This document shows, piece after piece, positions 1 through 7,151 of a stretch of DNA of 10,715 nucleotides (the stretch's first letter is position 1; each line of letters begins with the position of its first letter). Below the pieces are notes generated by a model. It saw nothing but the letters and a program-made list of their open reading frames with translations. It did no database searches and was not told the origin of the DNA. The DNA is taken from assembly GCA_943325435.2 (NCBI GenBank), contig CALPPK020000010.1:1-10715 (forward strand). The letters run 5' to 3'. Made by a program: the position numbers and the translations under genes. The stretch is from Bifidobacterium breve (GTDB lineage Bacteria; Actinomycetota; Acidimicrobiia; Acidimicrobiales; Ilumatobacteraceae).

Positions 1-1
1 T

Positions 2-340
2 GGGTACCTTCGCGCTTCACAGACTCGGTCAGCGCTCGGCCCCATTGATTCAAAGGAATTTGGCAACACGGAATTTCAACGTTTTGATATTCCGCTGATT
101 TCAGGTCACGTTGGAAAAACCGTCGAGCCAATGTTCATACAACTCATTACGGAATCACCCGCTAGCGCTTCACAATGGCCCGCCAAGGTGGCACTTCCAC
201 CACTTGACGAAGGTACGCATTTTTCATACGCGATGCAATGGTTCTTCTTTTGTTTAGTGGCACTCACTGCTTGGATAGTTGTTGTGCGGCGAAAAATTCA
301 ACAGGTTAATGCTTTAACTCAAGAGCAAACATCCGCCTGA
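2..340 (+). CDS. SURF1: SURF1 family cytochrome oxidase assembly protein, C-terminal part (5' end outside window)
   Basis: The reading frame is open from base 2 to the TGA at 338-340, giving 112 residues of a protein whose N-terminus lies left of the window. It begins GYLRASQTRSALGP. Near the end it carries the hallmark SURF1 tail, LPPLDEGTHFSYAMQWFFF, followed by a hydrophobic membrane segment (FFFCLVALTAWIVVV) and a basic RRK stop-transfer sequence. SURF1 proteins are inner-membrane proteins with two transmembrane helices flanking an extracytoplasmic domain. They help assemble haem a into cytochrome c oxidase subunit I. What is visible is the end of the extracytoplasmic domain plus the second helix. 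An internal ATG at 131 could be mistaken for the start, but family similarity clearly continues upstream of it. The 3' end overlaps the convergent MBL-fold gene by 35 bp, leaving no room for a separate terminator. No other respiratory genes are visible, so the upstream context is unknown. Confidence 0.88.
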   Translation, partial: GYLRASQTRSALGPIDSKEFGNTEFQRFDIPLISGHVGKTVEPMFIQLITESPASASQWPAKVALPPLDEGTHFSYAMQWFFFCLVALTAWIVVVRRKIQQVNALTQEQTSA

Positions 341-1235
341 ATTGCTCCACAACATCTGGGCTCTTATGGGCTGGGCTCAATGTTCTGTACACCGTGTCAA
401 CATTGACAGCCAGTCGGCCAAACTCTCCCCATTTTTCAAAACCGTTCAGGGCAATGTCGCGGGCCGCATCCCATGCATCCATCCCGCCGTTGTATCGCTC
501 GGTTGCTTCGCTCTGCACAAATGAGAGATAGTCACGAATCGCAGTAACTCCAGCCTTATCTGTCAACGGGCCATGTCCCGGAACTATGTGGTCAACATCT
601 GATGCACAAATGAGATCACATGCTGCGATCCAATTATCTAGAGGTCCTACCCACACAACTGGGGTACCACCGATAAACAAGATGTCGCCGGTGTAGACAG
701 TCTTTGCATCTGGGACAAAAACCAATGTGTCTCCTTGCGTATGAGCGGGCCCAACTTCAACCAATTCGATTACACGACCGCCAACTTCGCAGCTGTATTT
801 TCCGGAAAAAGTAGTGGTGGGCAGCACAGGAGTGATGCCCTCGAAGTCAAACTCACCAAAGAAATGTCGGAATAGATCCCCAATCTCTCCTGGTGCACTA
901 TTCAAGGCAGCCAACATGGCAGGAGGAACTTCAGACATCTCGTGAGCTGTAGCTTTCGACGCAATGATGTTTGCGCCGGTAACTAATTCGTTTCCATAAC
1001 AATGGTCACCGTTTGCATGTGTATTGACCACAGTTGTTATGGGCGCTCCGCGCGTGGCGGACACCATGGAATCAAGCATGCGTTGTGTGATTTTCAGGTC
1101 AAATAATGTGTCAACCAGCAACGACGCACCATCGCCAACAATCAGTCCGGCATTTGACCAGCCCCAACCACCATCTGGTTGCAAGTACGCATGACAACCG
1201 TCGCCCAGTTCATGAAGTCCCAACGTGTAGCTCAT
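306..1235 (-). CDS. MBL-fold metallo-hydrolase (metallo-beta-lactamase superfamily, HxNxDH variant)
   Basis: This 309-residue protein has the full set of MBL-fold landmarks. HANGDH (residues 73-78) forms the first metal motif, H165 lies in GPAHTQGD, D184 in YTGDIL, and H221 in VPGHGP. An N-terminal LQPDGGWGWSNAGL stretch precedes the first sheet, and VDTLFD (41-46) is the usual strand before the metal site. The superfamily hydrolyses esters, thioesters, lactams and similar bonds with a mono- or di-metal centre. The substrate here cannot be read from sequence. The canonical HxHxDH is HxNxDH, so one usual site-1 histidine is replaced by N75; I believe this is a recurring subfamily feature rather than damage. 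No signal peptide is seen, so it is probably cytoplasmic. It is the last gene of a five-gene operon, and its ATG overlaps the upstream GMC stop in an ATGA. A good Shine-Dalgarno lies inside the GMC gene. Confidence 0.87.
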   Translation of the reverse strand: MSYTLGLHELGDGCHAYLQPDGGWGWSNAGLIVGDGASLLVDTLFDLKITQRMLDSMVSATRGAPITTVVNTHANGDHCYGNELVTGANIIASKATAHEMSEVPPAMLAALNSAPGEIGDLFRHFFGEFDFEGITPVLPTTTFSGKYSCEVGGRVIELVEVGPAHTQGDTLVFVPDAKTVYTGDILFIGGTPVVWVGPLDNWIAACDLICASDVDHIVPGHGPLTDKAGVTAIRDYLSFVQSEATERYNGGMDAWDAARDIALNGFEKWGEFGRLAVNVDTVYRTLSPAHKSPDVVEQFRRMFALELKH

Positions 1236-2476
1236 TTCAATGTCTCCCCAATTGCTCTACCAATTCGTGCTGCCTCAGTGACCACAGGTCCGGCCGGCGA
1301 GCACGTTGGCACATTGTGCAATATAGACGAGTCAGCAATGTACAAATTTCCCACTCCACGCACCTTGCCATCGGCTTCAACTATTTCTCGACAAGAGGAA
1401 GTGGCGTGAGAAACCACTGTCAGATGATCTGAGATCCATTCGTCAAGATCAGCATTCTTCATTACGTCAAGAGCTTCAACTGTGGTTCCCTCGGAATCAA
1501 CCAGCACCTGTTCGGAGATATCGGCAAAAGAGGCGCACATAACGGTTGAAATCAACTCGCGAACGGCCTCGCGCATTGCAACCCTGTCGCGAATTGTTGC
1601 CAGCATGTTGAAGTCATTTTGCATTGCGGTGCTGGAGCGCCACACGCCACCACGTGACTCTGGGTCCATTAGTGAAACCGAGATTAGACCGTTCGCTGCA
1701 TCTGATGCGTTTGTTCGTTCGTACGCAATCGTCAGCAATTGGGCGCCCGAGGATGACAGCGATTCACGAACAACTGAAGCATCAAAACGCTGGGCAATCT
1801 GATTCTTCAGTTGAACCGTAAACGTAATGGTGGGATGGTTCTGAAGACCATCACCTATTCCGGATACTGCACGCTCGAGAGAAGAATGAAGAAGCAGTGC
1901 AGGTGTTGCAAGCGCGCCCGCGCACATTACGAAGAGTGAACCTTCAATTGCTTCGTTGGTGGTGTGAGCAACGGTTATTACACGCTGGGCATGCTCAAGA
2001 TATGTCGCAGATTCTGCAATGACCGTAACTCTGCCCTCTTCGACTAAGTGCTGTACCGCACGACCAGGGTTCCATCGTCCACCGTTCCACCACAATCTGC
2101 TGTAGCGACCATTCTCTGCAAGAAGCGCAGCTCCTACCTGACCACAATCTGCGTCAGTAGCCATTCGGGTCAGTCCGCGCAGAAAAGATGGTTCTTCTCC
2201 CGTTAGCAACAAGCCATTTATTGCACTTCCACCACCAAGAACCTGAGCTTGAACGTACGGTTGATCTGAACCACCATCAACAAGAGTTACTTGCACTTCA
2301 CGAGACAACTCTTCGTCGGACAGAACAGTAAAGAATGCGGCTTCGTCATCATGGACACTCGATGGACCAGGTTCAATAAGAACAATGGGCTGAGTGGTCA
2401 TGGCTGCAAGCGTGGACACAACGGTGCATCCGGCTGTCCCGCCGCCAATAACTACTATTGGCAATTGCAAAGCCAC
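1232..2476 (-). CDS. Short, divergent GMC-family FAD-dependent oxidoreductase
   Basis: The protein has 414 residues and starts with GTG. A Rossmann dinucleotide motif, IGGGTAGC (10-17), is followed by an acidic ribose-binding E35. VLGGGSAING (79-88) matches the first GMC signature (family form LGGSSxxNG), CAGALATPALLLHS (185-198) matches the second, and GDGLQNHP (208-215) corresponds to the GxxLxDHP segment. The C-terminus has VRGVGNLYIADSSI (372-385), the GMC closing motif. GMC enzymes oxidise alcohols, sugars or polyols using FAD. This copy is short (members are commonly 500-600 residues). The HxxGT motif survives only as H357 in SHATSS, and the position that normally carries the second catalytic His or Asn appears to be S393. 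The mycofactocin-associated MftG group is another shorter GMC clade, but no mycofactocin genes are visible here. The GTG lies 2 bp after the phosphatase stop and lacks a clear Shine-Dalgarno, which suggests translational coupling. The substrate is unknown. Confidence 0.82.
   Translation of the reverse strand: MALQLPIVVIGGGTAGCTVVSTLAAMTTQPIVLIEPGPSSVHDDEAAFFTVLSDEELSREVQVTLVDGGSDQPYVQAQVLGGGSAINGLLLTGEEPSFLRGLTRMATDADCGQVGAALLAENGRYSRLWWNGGRWNPGRAVQHLVEEGRVTVIAESATYLEHAQRVITVAHTTNEAIEGSLFVMCAGALATPALLLHSSLERAVSGIGDGLQNHPTITFTVQLKNQIAQRFDASVVRESLSSSGAQLLTIAYERTNASDAANGLISVSLMDPESRGGVWRSSTAMQNDFNMLATIRDRVAMREAVRELISTVMCASFADISEQVLVDSEGTTVEALDVMKNADLDEWISDHLTVVSHATSSCREIVEADGKVRGVGNLYIADSSILHNVPTCSPAGPVVTEAARIGRAIGETLK
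1244..1249 (-). promoter_or_regulatory. Ribosome binding site of the MBL-fold gene
   Basis: On the minus strand GGGGAG (part of GGGGAGA) lies 8 nt before the ATG at 1233-1235, inside the end of the GMC coding region. It is the clearest Shine-Dalgarno in the window and supports this ATG as the start. It may allow independent initiation in addition to coupling through the ATGA overlap. Confidence 0.6.
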
Positions 2477-2478
2477 AA

Positions 2479-3138
2479 CTATTTCGCCGACGAATCAGGT
2501 GAAGAAGCTTCAAGAGAAGTTAAGTGCGCGGCATCGTTGTAACGAACAAGCCTCCACTTACTACCTTCAACATGAACAATCTCAGTAAGAGAAGTATTGA
2601 GAGTATGTAGTTCGAATTTCCCGGTTTGATGCATCTGCAAAGTATGTCGCATAACAGCGTCAACTACTCCCCCATGACAAGCAACAACAATTGTTTCCCC
2701 TTCATGGCGCCGAACAGTCTCTCGCAACGTGCGCACCACTCTGGTGTGGAATTGACCAACAGTTTCGCCACCAGGAAACATCACTTCATCAGGGTCTGAC
2801 CATGTTGGTGTACCAAACTTGGCCACATAGGCGTCGTACGGCATTCCATCTAGGTCAGGACCTGGATCATGTTCTCCCCAACCAGCATCGATACCAATGG
2901 GCATCGAACCAAGGGCTGGAGCCAGAATTTGTGCAGTCTCAACTGCTCGCGGAAAATTGCTCGACATCAGCACAGTCGCTGCTACGTCGCGACCAGTAAT
3001 CAAGCGATCGCGTAGTGCTTGTACCTGGAGTCGACCAAAGTCAGTAAGGCCGGTGCACGTGCGTGACCCACCGAGGAAACGTTCGACAGTGGCGCGTGAT
3101 TCACCGTGCCGAATAAGAACGAGTCGAGTGTTGGACAC
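2479..3138 (-). CDS. Histidine phosphatase family protein (phosphoglycerate mutase-like)
   Basis: At 219 residues with a GTG start, this is a complete branch-1 histidine phosphatase. LIRHGES (8-14) contains the nucleophile H11 and R10. R64 in NFPRAVETA is the second phosphate-pocket arginine. E89 in WGEHDPG is the likely general acid, and H155 in ACHGGVVD is the second catalytic histidine. GLTDFGRLQVQAL (30-42) matches the family's LTxxGxxQA segment. Members dephosphorylate small molecules, sugars or nucleotides, or transfer phosphate between positions. The E in EHDPG rather than a mutase-type surround suggests a phosphatase, but the substrate cannot be called. The GTG lies 6 bp after the VWA stop, and the TAG lies 2 bp before the GMC start. 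It is the middle gene of the operon. The last 20 or so residues (LEASSPDSSAK) are probably a disordered tail. Confidence 0.88.
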   Translation of the reverse strand: MSNTRLVLIRHGESRATVERFLGGSRTCTGLTDFGRLQVQALRDRLITGRDVAATVLMSSNFPRAVETAQILAPALGSMPIGIDAGWGEHDPGPDLDGMPYDAYVAKFGTPTWSDPDEVMFPGGETVGQFHTRVVRTLRETVRRHEGETIVVACHGGVVDAVMRHTLQMHQTGKFELHTLNTSLTEIVHVEGSKWRLVRYNDAAHLTSLEASSPDSSAK

Positions 3139-3144
3139 AGCGAC

Positions 3145-4584
3145 TTACGCCAGTTTCTCGACAAATGCCTCTAATTGACGCAAGTTGCGACATTCATAGA
3201 CACCATCAGTGTGAGTGCCGTATTCACCAACAATTGAGTCGCCCGTATTCCAGTAGGAACGAGGTTCCGGATTCAGCCAATAGACATGGCGCGCCTTCTG
3301 GCGAATCTCTTTGATGACCCATGCCTGAGACGCGTGGTAGTTGTTTCGGGCATCACCGAGTAACAGAACAGTCGACTTCGGGTTGATTTCTTTGCCGTAC
3401 TTATCCCAAAAAACCTCAAACGCGTGACCATAGTCGGAATGGCCATCAACCCAAATAACGTCCGCTTCTGTGTTAATGCGGTGAATCGCTTCAGAGATGT
3501 CTTCAGTCTTTTTGAAGTATTCAGTAACTTCATCAATTCCATCGATGAACACAAACGCCCGAACCTTTGAGAACTGGTTTGAAATCGCGTACACCAGCAT
3601 CAATGTAAATCGAGCGAATGCTGCAACTGAACCGGAGATGTCAGCAATAACGATCAACTCTGGTTTTGCGGGGCGTGGATATTTGAACTTTGGTTCAGCT
3701 GGCACACCGCCGTAGGCAAGGCTGTGGCGGACCGTGTTGCGGAAATCAAGTGGTCCCTTACGGCCATGACGACGCTTACGTGCCAACCGAGCTGCAAGTT
3801 TGCGAGTTAAAGGTTGGAGAGACTTCTTCAGGTTCTGCATCTCGTCACGACTTGCATGCATGAACTCGACATCTTCAGGAAGCGGCTTACGCAATGTCTT
3901 TGCCATTGCTTCTGCACCGCGGTCAGCTACCAAGCGGCGACGAATTTCAGCTTCAACTTCTTGCTTGAATTTTTCGATGCGGTCGTTGTACTCGTCTTTT
4001 TCAAGACGCTCTTCAAGTTTGGTGAGTTCCCCACCCACTTCTTTCTTGCTGGCTTCCATGAGCTTGTCGAGCATGCCGTCAAGATCAAGGTTGCGCAAAG
4101 TGCGATACAAGTAATAGGTGCCGCCTACTGGACGTCCTGGCTCCATACCTGCAAAACGTTGAACAGCTTGACGCGCCAATGCGCGCATCAGAGCTTGGTC
4201 GCCATTCATCAGAGCATTCATCAGAATGTTCATCAGTTCTTCCGGAGTGAGCGAATCCATTCCGCCTGCACCGCCGTTACCTTCGCCCTTCATCTGGGCA
4301 TCTTGCATCTGCTGCAGCAAGTCGTCGATGCTGCCCTCTCCGTCACCATCAGTGATGGAGTATTCAGGTCCGCGCAAACTGAAATACACCTCGAAAACCG
4401 TCTCGAAAGAACGCCAGTGCGCCTGGTTCTTTACAAGGGTTGCCCCGAGTGCGTACTTAAATGCCTCGCGGTCCTCTAGGGGGATATGCGAAATGGCATG
4501 CATGGCGTCCAAGTTCTCGGTGAGACTCACTGGCAATCCAGCATTTCTCAACTCGATGATGAACCCCGACAAAAGATCGAGCAT
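3145..4584 (-). CDS. VWA domain protein, CoxE-like partner of MoxR ATPase
   Basis: This 479-residue protein begins with a helical domain (MLDLLSGFIIELRNAGLPVS) typical of CoxE-type proteins. An acidic, glycine-rich linker follows (about 78-110), then a Met- and Leu-rich helical part (about 111-146), and MEPGRPVGGTYYLYRTL (147-163). Residues about 187-219 are highly charged and look like a coiled coil, and a very basic patch (RKLAARLARKRRHGRKG) spans about 261-277. The VWA domain occupies roughly 305-479, with an intact metal-ion-dependent adhesion site: DISGS at 315-319, a candidate second loop at SDYGHAF (383-389) and D411 in LLLGDARNN. VWA proteins of this type bind the adjacent MoxR ATPase and help mature or insert metal into a client enzyme; CoxD/CoxE for CO dehydrogenase is the known example. 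No CO dehydrogenase gene is visible, so the client is unknown. The start ATG follows the AAA+ stop by 18 bp with no clear Shine-Dalgarno. Confidence 0.87.
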   Translation of the reverse strand: MLDLLSGFIIELRNAGLPVSLTENLDAMHAISHIPLEDREAFKYALGATLVKNQAHWRSFETVFEVYFSLRGPEYSITDGDGEGSIDDLLQQMQDAQMKGEGNGGAGGMDSLTPEELMNILMNALMNGDQALMRALARQAVQRFAGMEPGRPVGGTYYLYRTLRNLDLDGMLDKLMEASKKEVGGELTKLEERLEKDEYNDRIEKFKQEVEAEIRRRLVADRGAEAMAKTLRKPLPEDVEFMHASRDEMQNLKKSLQPLTRKLAARLARKRRHGRKGPLDFRNTVRHSLAYGGVPAEPKFKYPRPAKPELIVIADISGSVAAFARFTLMLVYAISNQFSKVRAFVFIDGIDEVTEYFKKTEDISEAIHRINTEADVIWVDGHSDYGHAFEVFWDKYGKEINPKSTVLLLGDARNNYHASQAWVIKEIRQKARHVYWLNPEPRSYWNTGDSIVGEYGTHTDGVYECRNLRQLEAFVEKLA

Positions 4585-4602
4585 GCGTCAGCGCCGTTCT
4601 AT

Positions 4603-5466
4603 TCAGTCGTCAGACAGCTCTTTGGCTGCCTTGGCGATGTCTGATTGGTACTTCAACAAAACGTGGAGAGTTTCCTTAGCCTGCTCAGCATTGACAGAGT
4701 CAAGCCCGAGCAGCACCAATGTGCGTGCCCAGTCAATCGTCTCGCTCACTGATGGCGCCTTCTTCAGGTCGATCTGGCGAATACTGCGAACAATGCGTGC
4801 GATTTGATCTGCAAGCATTTCAGTGACACCAGGAACCTTTGTAAGAACAATTTCTTTTTCGCGTTCCATTTGTGGGTAGTCAACATGAAGGAACAAGCAA
4901 CGACGCTTGAGGGCTTCAGACAACTCACGAGTGTTGTTTGAGGTTAAGAACACCAATGGAATCTGAGTTGCAGTAATTGTTCCGAGCTCAGGAATTGACA
5001 CTTGGTATTCAGAGAGAATTTCAAGCAACAAAGCTTCAGTTTCAACTTCAACACGGTCAACTTCGTCGATCAAAAGAACAACTGGCTCTTTTGAAGTAAT
5101 CGCCTCAAGAAGAGGACGGGTCAAAAGAAATTCAGATCCGAAAATGTCATCATGGATGTCGCTCCACGCATCTGAGTTGCGGTCTGCCTGAATTCGAAGC
5201 AACTGCTTCTTGTAGTTCCACTCATACAGCGCCTTCGACTCGTCAAGTCCCTCGTAGCACTGCAAACGAATCAGCTTGGCGCCAATCAATTCAGCGACGC
5301 TCTTTGCCAATTGGGTCTTACCTGTACCGGCTGGACCTTCTACAAGAATTGGCTTGCCTAGACGTTCTGCCAGGAATACGACTCCGGCAATCCCGTCGTC
5401 TGCGAGGTAATTGACGTCCTTGAGGCCGTCGCGGACAGATTGAACAGATTCGAAGCGGTTATCCAT
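4603..5466 (-). CDS. MoxR-type AAA+ ATPase (CoxD-like)
   Basis: The protein has 287 residues, the usual compact MoxR length. Walker A is GPAGTGKT (44-51), Walker B is VVLLIDEVD (129-137), sensor 1 is FLTSNN (173-178), arginine-finger candidates are in ALKRRC (185-190), and a sensor 2-like PSVSETIDWAR ends at R248. YEWNYKKQLL (81-90) is typical of the MoxR branch that pairs with CoxE-like VWA proteins. It should form a cytoplasmic hexamer that uses ATP to remodel a client together with the VWA protein encoded next to it. It is the first gene of the five-gene operon. The ATG at 5464-5466 is preceded by GGAAG six nt upstream, a weak Shine-Dalgarno, and by TAGATT nine nt upstream, so the transcript leader may be only a few bases. 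No upstream in-frame extension is needed, since the N-terminus matches family expectations. Confidence 0.9.
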   Translation of the reverse strand: MDNRFESVQSVRDGLKDVNYLADDGIAGVVFLAERLGKPILVEGPAGTGKTQLAKSVAELIGAKLIRLQCYEGLDESKALYEWNYKKQLLRIQADRNSDAWSDIHDDIFGSEFLLTRPLLEAITSKEPVVLLIDEVDRVEVETEALLLEILSEYQVSIPELGTITATQIPLVFLTSNNTRELSEALKRRCLFLHVDYPQMEREKEIVLTKVPGVTEMLADQIARIVRSIRQIDLKKAPSVSETIDWARTLVLLGLDSVNAEQAKETLHVLLKYQSDIAKAAKELSDD

Positions 5467-5475
5467 AAGTCTTCC

Positions 5476-5481
5476 AATCTA
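5476..5481 (-). promoter_or_regulatory. Candidate -10 box (TAGATT) for the moxR/VWA operon
   Basis: On the minus strand TAGATT fits the actinobacterial TANNNT -10 pattern. Its last T is 10 nt before the A of the ATG, predicting a leader of about 3 nt. There is no convincing -35; TTCAAT with a 15-bp spacer is the best available and is poor. It lies in the 98-bp divergent spacer 5467-5564, which also has a run of six G/C at about 5483-5489. Confidence 0.4.
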
Positions 5482-5551
5482 GTGGGGGGTGTCCGAATTG
5501 AAGGCATTGGGCCACAGACTCGTGTACCCCCTTCCGCCTAGTCACAGCACC

Positions 5552-5557
5552 TAACCT
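5552..5557 (+). promoter_or_regulatory. Candidate -10 box (TAACCT) for murJ, near-leaderless start
   Basis: TAACCT matches TANNNT and ends 7 nt before the murJ ATG, placing the expected transcription start at or one base before the start codon. No Shine-Dalgarno lies between box and ATG (the spacer is TCCAGTC), which supports leaderless translation. No recognisable -35 is present. Confidence 0.4.
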
Positions 5558-5564
5558 TCCAGTC

Positions 5565-7151
5565 ATGTTCAAGGACACACTTATCGTCGCAATCGGGACA
5601 GCCATGTCTCGCCTCACGGGACTGTTGCGGGTCGTGGTGTTCGGAATCATCATTGGACAAACTGCTCTCGCCGATGCTTTTGACGGAGCCAACAATTCCC
5701 CTAACTCAATTTATGAACTTCTTGTCGGCGGTCTCCTTGCCGCAAGTCTGGTTCCCCTTTTTACTCGCTTTGCCGAGGACGACGATGAAGAGGCCACGAA
5801 CGCCGTGGTGTCTGTCTCTCTGATTGTTCTTGCAATTGCTACAGCCGTCGCTGTGGCTGCTGCACCTTTAATCTTTCGACTGTTCTCATTACAGGTCAGT
5901 CCACTTGTGGATCCGGAACAGTTCCGTCACGTCGGCACAGTGATGTCGCGGATATTTCTCATTCAAATTTTCTTCTACGGACTAACCGCAATCGGTTCGG
6001 CTCTTCTGAACTCTCGCCGACACTTTTTTGCCGCCGCATGGAGCCCTGTCCTTTCGAATGTCATCACAATCACACTGCTCCTCATCATCCCGTTCACTCG
6101 TGATGGAACACCCGGCCTTGAGACAGTTCTTTCAGATCACACGTTCTTTTGGCTGTTCACCATGTCAGCCACCGCAGGCGTTATGGCAATGGGACTAGTA
6201 CTAATTCCAGCCCTGAAACGTGCCGATATCGCAATTCGCTTCACTCCCAACTTTGGCCATCCAGCAGTGCGCACAATGATCAAGCTTTCGTCGTGGACTT
6301 TTGGATACGTCGTGACGAATCAAGTGGCTTTAGTAGTGATTAAGAATCTTGCTGAACCAGGTAGCGGTAACCAGGATGCATACAGCAAAGCCTTCACATT
6401 CTTTATGTTGCCTCATGGGTTACTTGCAATTTCAATTGCCACGACATTTGTTCCTGAACTCGTACGACGCGTACGTGCAGGAGACAAATCAGGTTTCAAA
6501 TCATGGCTTACTTCGGGTGTGCGATGGATCAGCATTCTCACCATTCCTGCATCTGTAGCAATAGTCATCCTTGCTCACCCCATCATCAGTGCAATCTTGG
6601 AACACGGACACTTCAACTCAATCGCTTCTCACAACACAGCCCGTGCTCTTGCCGGTTTCTCTGTCGGACTCGCTGGATTCTCCGTTTACATCTTCTGTCT
6701 GCGCGGCTTCTATGCACACGAAGACACACGCACGCCGTTCTATATCAACCTGTTTGAAAATGCCCTGAACATCGTTCTGGCCTTATTCCTAGTCGAGCGA
6801 CATGGAGTCCTCGGATTAGGGCTCTCATTTGGCATCGCCTACATGGTGTCTTCTGTTCTCGTTTTATGGCTGCTACATAAGAAGTACGAGGCTGTTCAAT
6901 GGCTCAGCCTTCTTTCGCTTATCTGGCGCGCCACCGTTGGTAGTGCGGTAATGGGTGGCGCAGTGTGGGGGCTAGAACACGTCTTGCATCCACGTTCCGG
7001 AATGTCACAACTTGCCGAACTGTTTCTCTGCATCGGTGCAGGTCTCGTTGTTTACATCGTTTCTCTGTACGCACTGCGCGTACCTGAAATGCACAACCTT
7101 GCTTCAGTGATGCCGACACGCGGAACAGATCACGAAACCACTCTGAACTAG
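5565..7151 (+). CDS. murJ: Murein biosynthesis lipid II flippase MurJ (MviN family)
   Basis: The 528-residue polytopic membrane protein matches the usual MurJ size (about 510-550) and has around 14 hydrophobic segments. The N-terminus carries the family's first-helix motif SRLTGLLRVV (15-24, with R16 and R22 for the cavity arginines), followed by LADAFDGANNSPNSIYELL (about 35-53) and the SLVPLFTRF segment (61-69) that follows it in MurJ proteins. MurJ flips undecaprenyl-linked lipid II from the inner to the outer leaflet of the cytoplasmic membrane for peptidoglycan synthesis. The first ATG at 5565 is chosen because the first helix (FKDTLIVAIGTAM) would be lost with the internal ATG at 5604. 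There is no cytoplasmic kinase-like extension of the kind found in mycobacterial MviN; the protein ends soon after the last helix. It is apparently monocistronic. Its TAG at 7149-7151 directly abuts the proB stop on the other strand. Confidence 0.92.
   Translation: MFKDTLIVAIGTAMSRLTGLLRVVVFGIIIGQTALADAFDGANNSPNSIYELLVGGLLAASLVPLFTRFAEDDDEEATNAVVSVSLIVLAIATAVAVAAAPLIFRLFSLQVSPLVDPEQFRHVGTVMSRIFLIQIFFYGLTAIGSALLNSRRHFFAAAWSPVLSNVITITLLLIIPFTRDGTPGLETVLSDHTFFWLFTMSATAGVMAMGLVLIPALKRADIAIRFTPNFGHPAVRTMIKLSSWTFGYVVTNQVALVVIKNLAEPGSGNQDAYSKAFTFFMLPHGLLAISIATTFVPELVRRVRAGDKSGFKSWLTSGVRWISILTIPASVAIVILAHPIISAILEHGHFNSIASHNTARALAGFSVGLAGFSVYIFCLRGFYAHEDTRTPFYINLFENALNIVLALFLVERHGVLGLGLSFGIAYMVSSVLVLWLLHKKYEAVQWLSLLSLIWRATVGSAVMGGAVWGLEHVLHPRSGMSQLAELFLCIGAGLVVYIVSLYALRVPEMHNLASVMPTRGTDHETTLN

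Larger units (their letters stand above)
306..5466 (-). other. Predicted five-gene operon: moxR-like, VWA, histidine phosphatase, GMC, MBL-fold
   Basis: Five same-strand genes are separated by 18, 6 and 2 bp and then overlap by 4 bp (ATGA at 1232-1235). No promoter or terminator fits between them, so one transcript starting near 5469 is the simplest reading. Two inner genes start with GTG directly after the preceding stop, consistent with reinitiation. The grouping of an ATP-driven chaperone pair with three small-molecule enzymes is discussed in the findings. Confidence 0.75.

Noticed and set aside
350..380. Direct repeat TGGGCTC in two copies near the MBL/SURF1 junction
   Set aside because: Two 7-bp copies about 15 bp apart inside the MBL coding region are compatible with chance and with codons for SPAHKSPD. 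No hairpin or terminator results.
3814..4807. Long plus-strand open frames (about 221 and 193 codons) opposite the VWA and ATPase genes
   Set aside because: They lie antisense to two proteins with intact family motifs and show no domain, start signal or plausible composition of their own. They are shadow frames.
5459..5695. 78-codon minus-strand frame spanning the divergent spacer and murJ start
   Set aside because: It overlaps murJ's conserved first helix and both promoter candidates, has no recognisable motif, and is read as a shadow of murJ.
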